From NCBI GenBank assembly GCA_033439295.1, contig JAVTLE010000023.1, forward strand, positions 1,116,001 to 1,180,000: 64,000 nt of DNA. Direction: 5' to 3'. The notes under the pieces are model-generated. The model saw nothing but the letters and a program-made list of their open reading frames with translations. It was not told where the DNA came from and did not search any database. The position numbers and the translations under genes were made by a program. This document shows, in pieces, positions 1 to 12,300 of the stretch (positions are counted from its first letter, which is position 1; each line of letters opens with the position of its first letter). This DNA comes from Deuterostichococcus epilithicus (lineage: Eukaryota; Chlorophyta; Trebouxiophyceae; Prasiolales; Stichococcaceae).

Positions 1-135
1 AGCGTCCGGGCAGGCGCGGTGGAAGCGGTGCAGGAACGTCAATCCTGTGGCGATCACAGGCTGCGGCAGCCTCAGCAGCTCGGAAGCGGCCCTTAGCAGC
101 TGGCACTCCCTGGCGTACGCCAACCGTCCTGTCAT
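1..135 (-). CDS. Cyclin-box protein, N-terminal part (partial at window edge)
   Basis: Reading the minus strand from an ATG at 135-133 gives 45 codons that run off the window edge. The peptide contains ECQLLRAASELLRLPQ followed by VIATGLTFLHRF. This is the start of a cyclin fold of the cyclin L/T/Q kind, where a Cys-Gln-Leu helix and an Ala-Thr-Gly helix ending in a His/Gln-Arg-Phe motif are characteristic. Such cyclins usually pair with transcription- or splicing-related CDKs; that role comes from the family, not from this fragment. The start is 226 bp from the Dicer start on the other strand, so the two genes probably share a promoter region. Which cyclin subfamily it is cannot be decided from 45 residues, and an upstream non-coding or coding exon is possible. 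Confidence 0.6.
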   Translation of the reverse strand, partial: MTGRLAYARECQLLRAASELLRLPQPVIATGLTFLHRFHRACPDA

Positions 136-361
136 GAGACACGCAACCTGCAAACCTGGTTCTGACAGCCTGCTGCAAGGCGCATGATGCACTCAGCACG
201 GGACCGGACGAGATGAAGAGCACAGCAGATTGCCTCCTCACCATGCCTTCTTCGTCTTCAGCGCTGCGGCTTCACACAAGAGACATATACGATCGCTGTT
301 GGATTGCACGCGCAGGATGCGCGGCTGACTCGCTGCAAACGGCACGCTTATAGATGCACCG
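136..361. promoter_or_regulatory. Putative shared upstream region between the cyclin-box gene and Dicer
   Basis: This 226-bp gap separates two divergent start codons. I see no clear TATA box. The call as a bidirectional promoter rests only on the gene arrangement. Confidence 0.3.
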
Positions 362-3300
362 ATGGAGCAGGGGAATGCATCCAACAAGGCGTCGGATGCG
401 CTGCAGCTGAAGCCTCGGCGGTACCAGCAGGAACTGTTCGAAGATGCATGTCGAGGCAATGTGAGCAAACACTGGTTTTGATGGCATGCGCCCAAGCATG
501 CACTTGTAACCATGCATGGTTATTCCGGAACCACTGCGTTGCGATACGAGTGAGACTGTTGACGGCGTATCAGGTTTCGATTGCTTATCTACTCGCGCAG
601 GTCATCGCCTTTCTGGACACAGGTAAACATGCGTGTAGTTGTGATGCGCACGTCATGTGCGGCACGGTTGCAAGACGGAACTCTTGCCATCGCAAGTGGG
701 GTTGATGCAGGCGCGGAGTCCCCTGCATAGATCCTCCCGATCCCATTCCCACCGTGCTGTGCATGCTCACGGACCATCAAGGTCGCCATGCCGCTGCCGC
801 CGCAGGCTCCGGCAAGACGCTTATCTCCATCATGCTGGTCAAAGAGAAATCTCGCGAGCTGCAGCCGCACCTGGAGCTGGGGAAAGGGCGCAAGTTCACA
901 GTCTTCCTCGCGCCGCAGGTTGCCCTGGTGTTTCAGGTCGGTCCCTCAGGCCAAATCTTTGCGCACCCATCCTCGGCAATCCCCTTGGCCAGGGTCCTTG
1001 CCGTTGGCGCAATCCCATCATGGACCAAGGTCTTGCAACATGGGGCAATAAGGCTGTCGGACAGGTGAAAGCTCTGGACAGCACCATCGCAAAACGCGGT
1101 GGCACTGCAGCCGCAGGCGGACTTGCGGCATGGATCTCCGCGGCAAGGCAGCAGTCGCAGGTCTGCAGTACCAAGATGGGCAAGTCAGCATTCAGCGCTT
1201 GCGCAAACGGCGTGAATCTGTCGAACCTGTTCCTGCCCTGCAGCACGCAGAGATGCTGTGCGAGCACACAGTGGGCGCGCTGTGCGGCGAGATGACGGCC
1301 AACGGAAGAAGGTGAAACACACCTGGAACGCCCCTCAGTTCTTCATTGTCCCCGCGCCGCAGCAAGCGGAGGTGCTGCGGGAGCACACGGACCTGCGGGT
1401 TGGTGCGCTGTGCGGCGAGATGGCGGTCGACTGGTGGGACGCCAGCCGCTGGGAGCGCCACCTGGCACAGCATGACGTGCTGGTGTCCACCCCACAGGCG
1501 CGGCTCCCATCGCAGCCGGCTGTCACTCAGAAAAGACTTGCCATCTATCGCACAGGGTGGTCCTGGGCGTTACATGACCGAGCAGGATGTGCTCGTATGC
1601 TGCGGCGGGGATAACAGGCCCCGTGCGTCGGACATAATGCCGCATGGATGCCTAAATTGTCTGTCTGCTTGAGCCTCCTCACTGAGGCGGCGAGGAAGGG
1701 CCGTGTTCGAATAGCGCAGTGCGGTACGTGCTGAGCGCCATGCCGCAGGCACTGACCTACATACATGCTGTTGGTGTGCTGTCCAGCAACAGGGCATGCC
1801 GAGGATGCCACGGCGGCGCGCGCACCCTATTTGGCAATGCAATGGGGGCAGGGATGCCAGGCTTTCGAGGTGTCAGAGCAACTTGTGCTCCTGCCCGCTT
1901 GCAGGTGCTGCTGGACGCACTGCGACACGGCTTCGTGGATGTGAGTGCCCCCCATGGATTGTTTGCATGTCTCCTTTCATTTGAAATTGCGTGTGTGATT
2001 CTCACTCACGTCACTGCGGCCCTGAGCTTCACTCGGATCAGCTGGGCACTTGAATGTGGCACCATCGACCGCCAGGCTGATCCAGCACCGCTCTCCGCAG
2101 CTGGCAGGGGGACAAGCAAACCCTGCTGTGCTTCAAAAAGCATCCAGCGACGGGTCCAGTTCTGATTGAGTCGAGACGTTTCGATGTCTGCAGCTGGCGT
2201 GGGTCAACCTGCTGTGCTTCGATGAGGCGCACCACGCAGCCAAGGCGCACCCCTACGCGCTGCTCATGCGGGAGTTCTACTTCCAGCTTCCGCGCTGCCA
2301 GCGCCCCCACGTCTTCGGCATGACGGCGTCGCCGGTCAACGTGCGGGCGACGCACACGCTGGAGAAGGTGGGGGCCACCATCCTGGAGCTGGAGGCCACC
2401 CTCGACGCGAAGGTGGGCGCGCGACCGTCTAAAACTCTGTGGACCACTGCCAAGAGACAGCGCGTGATCTGGCTGTTCGGCGAGCTGTTTCCAAAACTGG
2501 CAACCACGAGGTGGTGCCATAGGAGCTGTGACCTTGCAGACGTGGTCGGCACGCTCTGCCGATGTGGCAGTGCAGCACCCCCGAGGGAAGGGACTCGAGT
2601 CTGTCAGCTGCCGGCCCCACAAGTGGCAGCCCACGTGGCCACATAGCGCCTGCTGCAGTGTCGGCCGTGCGCAGCAGACCTGGCCGCTGACCCTGCTGCT
2701 GCGCCTGACCGGAGCCGTTGCAGGCGCAACACACACGGCAAGGGCAGCGAGGGCTTTGTTGCCGCACGTGACCCTCGCGTTTCTGTAGAGCCACCCGTGC
2801 GCTGTCCTCGAGAAACCGAGATTTTGCAGTTGTTTCTGTGTCTCTCGGCGATGTGACCCCCCAAAACCCCACCCCAGATCCCACCCTCCAGACTGCCTTG
2901 CTGCCAGACCGGCATACGCGTCCGGGGCGTAATTTCTGAGACACCACACATTACGCCTGCTGAACTGATGCAGGAATACCTGCGCTACAGGTGATGACGG
3001 TGGTGGACCGGCAGCAGGTAGAAGCAGTGGCGCCGACGCCAGAGTGCATCGTCAAAGAGTACGCACTGCCGCCGGCCTCCCCCAGCATCCAGGCCGCGCT
3101 GGGTGGGAATGTCATCACACCTGCGAAATGACCCTGGATCGCCTTTGCGACAAGCTGTCAGTCGTCAGAGGCTTCATGAGTGGTGCTGCATGGCGCACAG
3201 GTGTGGCACAGCGGCGAGCAGGCATTTGCAACTGCGAGCTTGCAGACAATGCTGCCGTTGTGCAGGACATCTGAAGCTTCGGGCAGCTTCCGGCAGCTTT

Positions 3301-6300
3301 CATGTGCTGGTTCATGTCTTGCTGCTCGTGTCTTGGAATATAAATAAGGGGTCACATCCCCGNGNCCCCCCCCTCCCCCTGATTCCCAGTGCTTTCGGTG
3401 GCCAACTCCGCTACATGGATCCACTACCTGCAGAGAAGCTGTCCACTGCACGAGAGCAGCTGCTGGAGTCGGCGGCGCAGGCGGCGCAGGCGGCGCTGCT
3501 CCGCGAGCAACAGTGCGCCCCTGCAGATGCTTCCACCCCCAACTGCGTCCGCCTCTGCTGCCTGCAAACAGTGCACCGTCGAATGTGGCGCTGCGCCCTG
3601 CTTCCTGTGGCTGGGCGCCCCTAATCGCTTCGATTGCGCCATGTCGGACCTCTCCGTCCCAGCTTGCTTTGCAAAGAAGGCCTGGCCTGAAACTATCCGG
3701 ATAGCAAAATCCCCTTGCACATCGCCATGCCAATGTACTGTGCTCCTGTTGCCATACTGGTGGCGCCTCTGGACCGCTACCGGCGTGAGGCCCTGAGCAC
3801 ATGTCAGCTGCTGTCTGTGGGATCAGACCAGGTGGCAGCTGGATGGCCAAAAAAACGGCATTGGGAGGGCTGGCATGGTGATCCGCTCAGCAACGGGCGC
3901 CTGCACAGATCTGCTTTCGTTCGTATGCCAACAATAGGGCTCTGCAGTTGTGACAATACCCCACCTTATCGGGCGTGATTTGCATCGGGCGTCATTTGCA
4001 GAGCAGTGCGCTGCTGCAGACATCAACAAATACAAGTGCCTGCTCACAGAGTTCGAGTGATCAGACATATCATGGTTACAGCGCTGCGCTTTCACCAGTC
4101 AGAGGGTGGAATCCTGACTGCAGGGTATGGGGGATCTCTGCTGGGGATGCGGCTGCGGCGGACGCCAAGCGCGTCAACAGCGCCTCGGCGCGCATGGCGC
4201 GTCACCTGGCCAACATCGCCTGCACTCTGGAGGTGTGCACCCTGGACGTGCTTCTTGCAACCGGACACCTCTCCTGGAAGTCTGATGTTGGCCTCTTTCG
4301 TTTGTGCGCTGTCACACGACATCAAGACGTCCTCGGCGCGCCCCTGGCAATGGCTGAAGCCCTGCGATTGGAGGCCTCGCTGGTGTTCACCAGGCACGCA
4401 CAGTCTCATGGTGCATCGAAAAGCTTTTCTTCGAAAGCGCCGCAGTTTGGCTGGCCCATCATCTCCCTGCTGCAGCTGCGGCAGCAAAAGTAGCGGCAGC
4501 AGCTGCAGCAGCTGTAGCCATCGCCTCTCCATCACGACCGGCAGCACAGCGCTTGCCTGTGTCTGCACGATAACCGTAGTCAAGACTGAGCAGCCTTTTC
4601 CCACATGGACGGCCAGCATATCGGTCCCAGACCAATTTCTCTAAATCTTCAATTGGCGTGTCCACAGGATTGACTGGTCACCACTACTTGGTGCGCCGCC
4701 TTGGCCTCGCCCGCAATCTGAGTGCAAACACCATGACTGCGGCTGTGCTGCTGACCCTCTGAGATTTCATCCACTGTGGCCGCAGGAGCTGGGTCGCAGT
4801 AGTGAACCGAGTCTGCAGTCTGCGCGCTGCTGCAGCCTAACACCCACCGCGTGTACCTGGCCGCGGGTTAGACATGCTCTAACCTTGAGTACCCACATAA
4901 TTCGGGTTCAGCATGTCCGCAGGAGCTGGGGCCATGAAGCGGCCGCCAGCGCATCCTGCGCGCTGCTGCAGCCGATTGCACGCAAGATGTGCCTGGCCAA
5001 CTCTGCACCAGAGCTCGGAGATGTTCGAGTACCTCTCTGGCGCGGCCGCAGACTGGCCACGGGTAAAATTGCTGGAACCTTGAATATCAGACATTTGCAT
5101 GATTTGAGTTCGGCATGTCCGCAGGAGCTGGGGCCGTGGTGCGCCGCCTCGGCGTTTTGTGCGCTGCTGCAGCCCAGCACCCGCAACCTGTACCTGGCCG
5201 GGGGGCGCGCCGCCGGGCAGGAGGACGCGCTGGGCCTCGCCGACGCGCCGGCGATGGGCCTCGCAGATGCCTGGTGCGAGTTGAGGGGCTTCAGTCATGG
5301 GTTGTATGATGCCGCCTGGTGGGATCGCCCCGTCTGACGCGCCGGCGGCGGGCCTCTTGGACGTCACTTGGTGCGGCAGCCTCCCCTCAAGCTGGCGATA
5401 CTTGGCAGGCTGACTGGGCTGTCAGTACCAGCGGTTGGAATCCGACAGAGACTGCCCGGTCGATTGCTCACCAGCGTCGAAGCACCGTTCTCGGGCACCC
5501 GAATGAGTGCCCTTTGGGATTGTATCGAGGCCCTTGCGGCATGACTGGCACAGGCACAGCCAGGCTCGGACAGGCTGCCTCAGAGCATGCATGCCCTCTG
5601 TGTTGCGTAGACACTCGACGGCAGCACTCTCTGGCTACCATGTCTGCTTGTCTGCCTGCGCCAAGTCTCCGGTTTCAAAGTGGTAGGAGCTGCATCTGAC
5701 TAGGACTCCCTTCTGTTGTGGACATGCGATGCTGATCCGGATGCGCATCCGAAAGTGTTAGTCAGCTGCTCGCTCGTGCGCAGGCTGCTGCCGGCGGGTG
5801 CCGCCGTGCCGGCGTCGGGCACCCTGGAGCGGCACGAGCGCTTTGGGTCGGACGCCGAGGCGGCCGCCATATTCGCGGCCCTGCGGGGAAGTGTGGTAGC
5901 CGTCGCGGAGCTGCTGGTCCCGGACGAGCCGCAGCGCACGGTGCTGCTCGATGGTGTGCAGCTCCGCCGCTGGCTCCCGTGCAGGCATTGGTGCAGGTCT
6001 GGGCTGGACTGTGCGTCGGGCGGGTGGGTCAAGGCACCACACGCCGGCGCCGGGCTCTCCTCAGGGTGCTCGACGCGCCAGCTGCCTGCAGTACTGTTGC
6101 GCCAGATCAGCAGTTTTAACAGCAACACTGTCAAAAGCCAACCTTGTGAGGGCAACACAATGCACTGGAGAATCCCAAATCAGACCTGAGCAGGCATCAG
6201 GTATACACCTGCCCCGTGCTGCAGTTGCGCACCATGATGCTACAAGCATTGGGCCAAATCCTGCTGCCAGCCGGTAGCAGCCTCAGGTGGACGACTGTAT

Positions 6301-9300
6301 TCACAAATGGCCAGCCTGGGGTGATAACTAAGGTGGATCTGAATCTTCTGTGTAAGCTTTCATCCTCGTTCGGCTGCCTGGCCGCAGGCGCAGCGGATGG
6401 GGCGCCGTCGTCGACGGGCATGCGCAGTCAGCTGCGTGCGGGGCTGGCACGCTGCCTTGCCGCGGTGCCGCCCGCAGTACTAGAAGCCCACATCCTGGGC
6501 AGCGAGCCGGCGTCCGCCCCTGTGACCCTCCCAAGCAGCGCTTCGAGTGGTGGCGGAGAAGGTGGTGCCGGCGCTGCCGCGAGCGGCCCAGCCTGCAGTG
6601 GGAATGGAGCCGGCGGCGGCGGCGGTGGAGGCGCAGGCAGCGGCTGTGGTGCAGGCGATGGGGGTGGCGGCGGAAGCTGGAAGCACCATGAGCTGGCGCA
6701 GCGGGACTACCGCCTGGTGACGCCCAAGGTTGCGGCGCTGGCGAAGCTGTTGCTGCGCTACAAGGTAATGTGGTATGTTTTGACTCGGTTGGCTACAGTC
6801 GGATATGCATCGGAATGCTGGCCTTGGAATGATGTGCGCACAAGACCAGAGGCATCTACTAGCAAGGCCTGCGGCCAGCCCAAGGCCGCTGGCGCTGGTC
6901 GAGCCACAGCCGTTCTGCGATGAAATGGACAGAACACCCGCACTCGCGCGGGATCGGTTGCATAACGATGCATCTGCATCATATATGAAAGTCCTCACAG
7001 CATGCAGCACCACATCAGGCTTCAAGCAGTGAGTTTCGATGCCACTGCCGCTTTCTCGGCGCACGCCCCAGCAGCAGAGACACTCGTCTCTGATTCAGGT
7101 ACGACACGCGAGTGAAACCGGCAGGAAGCGGGCAGCCTGGGTCGTGTTTTACAATATTGTATTTGTCCTGCATCCTTCGCTTGAGGCCTCAAGCGTCTGC
7201 TGGTGCCGCCCGCTGTCGCATCCCTTAGCGCTTCGATGTCGTCAATCAAGCTTTGAATCGTCCTGGTGCTGAACTCACAGGAAGCGGTGCTGGCGGGCGA
7301 CATCCTGCCGCAGCTGGTCCTGCATCGAGTGCCTGAGACATTCGGGTACGCCGCCGATCGAACACAAACCCCCTCAACTCGCCAACACACGCTGACGACT
7401 TTCCGTGTATACTGTTTGACAGGATGCGGCGCTGGCGGAGCAGCCATCGCGCCGCTCCTGGTCCTGCATCGTGTTCGTAACCCGCAAGCTGGCGGCGTTC
7501 GCGGTCGACGCAGCGCTGCGAGCGGTGCCGGGACTCGGCTTCCTGACAGCGGCACCGTTCATGGGCTATGGCGGAGACACCTCAGCGGCTTCAATGGACG
7601 TCAAGGTAGGTTTCGAATACGGTCTTACGGTTCATAAGCTCAAGCAGAATTTTGTTCTGTCACGGCGCTCTTTGTGGGCTGCGGCACATCGGCGGCTTCC
7701 ACGGACGCCCAGGTCGGGTTCAAGTCTGGCTGAAGTCAAAGAAAGTGGTTTGAGGAAACAATTGTTCGTCACTGATCAGGACGCACATATGTGGTCGTGC
7801 CGCTCTCCATCAGGACAGTCTCATGCGCCACCGCATTGCTGAGAACACACTCTGCTTCTCTGCCCGCAGAAATCTCGTAGCTGGAGCGCTTCAAGGCAGG
7901 ACGGCCTTGCCTCAACACGCTGGTCATCTAAACTCCTATGGGCATATACTTTCTGGCTCCTCACCTATACTTCCCTCCTTCTGTGCGATCTGGCTTCCTG
8001 CCTGCTCACCAACGCTTCCGTGCTTTCCCGCAGACGCAAAACGCGACGCTGCAGCGCTTCAAGGCGGGCCGCCTCAACACGCTGGTAGCCACCTCTCTGG
8101 CGGAGGAGGGACTGGACCTCAAGGCCTGCCAGCTGGTGGTGCGGCGCCTGACACATTTCAATAGCCTCCGGGCTTTGCAAACTGGCCAGTGACCTGCGGC
8201 TGGAAAAGGGCCCTTGACATGATGGCCCCCTGCCAGCTGACGGTGGGCAATGCGTCATCAATCAGGGACTGCACGGCGGTCAAGTTTCAATTCCATGCTA
8301 GCATTGGCGCTCCAGCATCTTGGAGACCATGCTCGGCGCAAGGCCGGCAATATTCGACCTGATGTCGCGCAGGTCTGTGCCAACATGCTGGATTCTGTCG
8401 CTGTGTGCGTTCTGTTCACAAGCAAGCTGTGCGGTCATCATCATGCCTGTGCCTGGACGCGCCAACCGTGCGCTAGCTGGCGGCCTGTCAGCCCTATCGC
8501 TAGTCTTTTCCAAAGCTGCACGGATCTGCCGTAGCTCGTGCTTCTGCAGCAAGACGCGCCCGTCCTATTTCATGGTCTAGCCTCGATCGGGACCACGCTT
8601 GGCGGCCGGTCACTTGCATAGCGCCAGGGGTCTGTAGCGCAAGACCATGCGGTGACAGCGGTCTGTGGGATGGCAAATGTGGGCAAGCACAGCTCAACCA
8701 CCGGCTGCGCAAATGTGAATTCGAGACGTCGAGCATCTCTGCAGGCTCGCAGAACAGAACACAAGTGCGGCACAACCCTGCGGCGTGCAATGCGTGCAGG
8801 TGCGCTTCGACCTGCCGGCGACACCGCTGGCGTTCGTGCAGAGCAGCGGCCGCGCTCGCGTGCTGCAGAGCCACATGGTGCTCATGCTGCAGGCGGGCAA
8901 CGAGGAGCATGTCTCCCTGCTGCAGAGCCTGCGCGGGTGAGCATCATTCTTCCTACATTCCCGTTCGAGTGCATGACCGCCCATGATCCTGGCTCCGTGC
9001 CTGCATTTTGGAAGACCTTTTAGGGTGATTCTGCGCTGCCCCTTCGGTATTGAGTGTGAGTTTGAGCTGTGAGTGCGGTGGGGTACTGCAGGCATTTGAT
9101 GAGATGTGCTTGAACATACCATTTCGTGAAGCGTCAGAGGATTGTGACTTTGCGTTATGATGTTTCTACCGTTCAGATGTGGAAGACAAGCTGCAGCATG
9201 GGGCGGCGTCACCGCCACTGGAGGTCTGTTTCAGTTTCCTCCCATAAGTTTCTGAGTTCGACCCAGGTACGAGGAGATCATGCGGCAGGAGGCGGCACGT

Positions 9301-12300
9301 CGGCGACTCGACCGGCTGGGCCTCGGCGCAGGCGCCGCAGCTGACACTGCCGACGACCCGGACGAGGTGCTGTGCGCTTCTGGCTGTAATCTTTGAGCTG
9401 TAACCGTGCTTTGCTGCACAGCCCGCCTGGCAGAGAATCGCCCTGGTGCTAGGCGGAAGGGATTCACCATCCTCGTGTCTGCAGCATCATGATGCGCTGG
9501 CTGGCCGCCGTCTGCCATGCGGCAGTGACGAGCAAGTGCATTGCCGGCCAAGCACAGGCGTCTGTGCAACATGCAAGACAGCTTGCAAATGCGACCCTCT
9601 CCGCAGGGCTGCATATGTCGTCCACTTAGCGAAGCCAGCCTGATCACCTTCTCCGGCAGCAAGTGGACTACGACACTACGAACAGGGTACAGCTTCGCAG
9701 TACGCGATGTGTTCACTGGTCGGAGGCAAGCCACTAGCTGTCGGAAAACACGAGCCTTGTGCTGGCCTTCAGCTTCCTCCCGTTGGATAGCAGATCGACC
9801 GGCCGCCTCGCAGCAGGCACTAGAAAATGACATCTCCATCCACGCGCATTGCGTGCTTGAAATGCCACGCAGAGAGTATGCCGACTGATCATCGTCGATC
9901 CTGCCACAAACATGCGGTCCTTTCGTTCGTTGCACCGTTGAAAGTCGTTCACAAAGACACAGATGGCGATGGGCAGCATCAGGCACTTCGTGAAGCATCC
10001 ACGTTTGCGCCATCGGTCTGCGAGCAGTTTAAACATTTGAAAGGTGTTGGGCAAGGCGCCTGACACAAATGTACTTTTTCAATTCCGTGGCGTGACGCAA
10101 GCTGGTCTGGCAACGCAGGAGCTGCTATCGAGCGCATGGTTGTTGATGGGACAGCTGCAACTGGCCCTTGCAATTGCCGGCACTGTGATGGGGCAGCACA
10201 TGGCGGGAGTCCGCAACAAGAAGTGACATGATGCAGATCGCTATGTTCATCACAGGAGCTGCTGTATCGCGCATGGCTGCTGGCAGGGAGGTCCTGGGGT
10301 GCTGGGATTGGCGCCCTGACCACAACTGCAAGCGCCCAAGCCCACCCTGTGTTCAGCGGCAGATTTGCCACTGGTTGTGTGCCAACCCTGCGCCGCTGAT
10401 CAGCTGGATGCGGTTGTAAATGCAGGAGCTGCCATCGAGTGCGTGGCTGCTGGCGGGGCAGCCTGAAGAGGCCCTGGAGTACCGTGTGCCGGCCACGGGC
10501 GCCAAGGTCACGCTCGCATCCGCCAAGCAGCTGGTTTTCCACTTCTGCGCGCGGCTGCCCTCCGACAGGTGCGGAAGCGTCAGAGGTGCAGAGTGATGAG
10601 GCCATGGCCGCGATTAGCTCCGACCGACAGGACACTTCCCAAGTGGCACAGCAAAGGTAAAAGAAGTTGCACAACAGCTCAGTGAATTGGCAGCAGGAAG
10701 GACGCGCCGACACTGGTCATGTCACTGCTGCGGAATGCACATGTATGCTTACCTAGCATTGATCGTTGAAGGCGTTCTGCTGGCGGTCACATCTGGTCAA
10801 TGCAATATGAAAGACGTAGCGTGCTTCACCCGAGCGCAGGTACGCAGCGCTGCGGCCGCGCTTCGTGACGGAGGAGGGCTTCGTGAGCCGCGTGCTGCTG
10901 CCCAACAACAGCCCGGTGCGCGTGCGCCTCCAGTCGAAATGGCATCATAGTATATCGAGGACTGCGAGACATTCGTTCTATCTCTGATTGTGGTCGGGAC
11001 GTGAATTTGGATCTTTGTTCACATCCAGCCTTCCGGTCAGAAATTCTCTGCCATCGTGTTTCCATCACTTCTCCCACCGCCCAGGTGAGGGAGGTACGCG
11101 GCCGGCTGCAGATGCGGAAGCAGCTCGCACGGGCGTCCGCCTGTCTGGAGGCCTGCCGCCTGCTTCACCAGGTGACTTTCCAGAGTTGAAACGATGTGCC
11201 AACTCCCGAGCCAGCTGCGTTGTGAAGTCCAAGTGTCAGATAGGAGCCGCTGATGCGAGGCTGCTCAGCCGCTTGTGCTGCGGATGCTGAGCCACGTCTG
11301 CCGACATGCGTGCAGCTGCGCTTCTCAAGCAGCTGGTCGCTGTGTGCATTGGGCGCACCTTGAAGGAGGCACGCGGAAATTTCTATAATGGAGGTGTCAG
11401 GCGTCATATGTGCGTTCAGACACCTCCCGCAACCTGCCCGGCGTCGGCAGGTTGCAGAAACGATTGTACGCACCTCTGGCTCCCAGGATATTGCTACTGC
11501 GCCCTGGCTACAGTCGATGAACGCGACTGCCGGTGGGGACTGTGCCGCGCCTGCAGCCTGCAAGCCACTGCGACGGCCGCCTCCCGGCGCCTTCCCTCGG
11601 TCAGATGGTCAAGCTCCAGACTTTACTTGTTGGTGGCTTTGGTAGCAGTTCGCAAGTCTCTGGTCATTACTGTATGCAGGCCGGTGCGCTGAACGACAAC
11701 CTGCTCCCCGAGGCACGGGATGACGGGGTCGGCTCGCCGCGCGGCGGACGGCAGGCCTCTGGCGATTCGTCGGACGACAAAGACGTGCAGCGCCCGGCGC
11801 AGCAGGCCACACAGGCGGCGCTGCCGCCCTTCGAGCTGGCGCAGCACGCTCCTGCGGCGCTGCGGCTGTGCGCCCCCGAGCGGCTGGAGGAGGCGATCGT
11901 GCGCGAGGACGCGGCGGCTGACAGGTGGGCAGCAACGTAATTTAGGGTTTCACGTACTTCTGCAGCACGCCGAGTGAACATTGTAGACTGGGGAGGCCCA
12001 GAGCGGCTGGAGGCGGTGCCATTGCCCACAGGGGCGCGGCACAGGACAGGTCCTTCCGAAAGCCTGAACATGAAGCGAAGCAGACATCTGATGCATCAAT
12101 CGGTCACAGTGGGAACATGATGGCAGAGCATGTCACGTTGAGAAAGCTGTCGCGCGTGAAGATGCCACACAGGATACGTGGGTCTGGACCAATGACCTGA
12201 GGGTATCTTCAAACATGAAGCCCCACCTGCGTCGTGCAATCTCATGCACTGCTACCTTGGGATTTAAGCACGATTTCGGTCAGGCTCGCTCGCACCGAGC

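Noticed and set aside
1244-1302. Echo blocks read as alternative exons in general
   Set aside because: Most have stops or lost frame, and conserved family alignments leave no room for the extra peptide. The kinase copy at 34183 is kept open as a possible exception.
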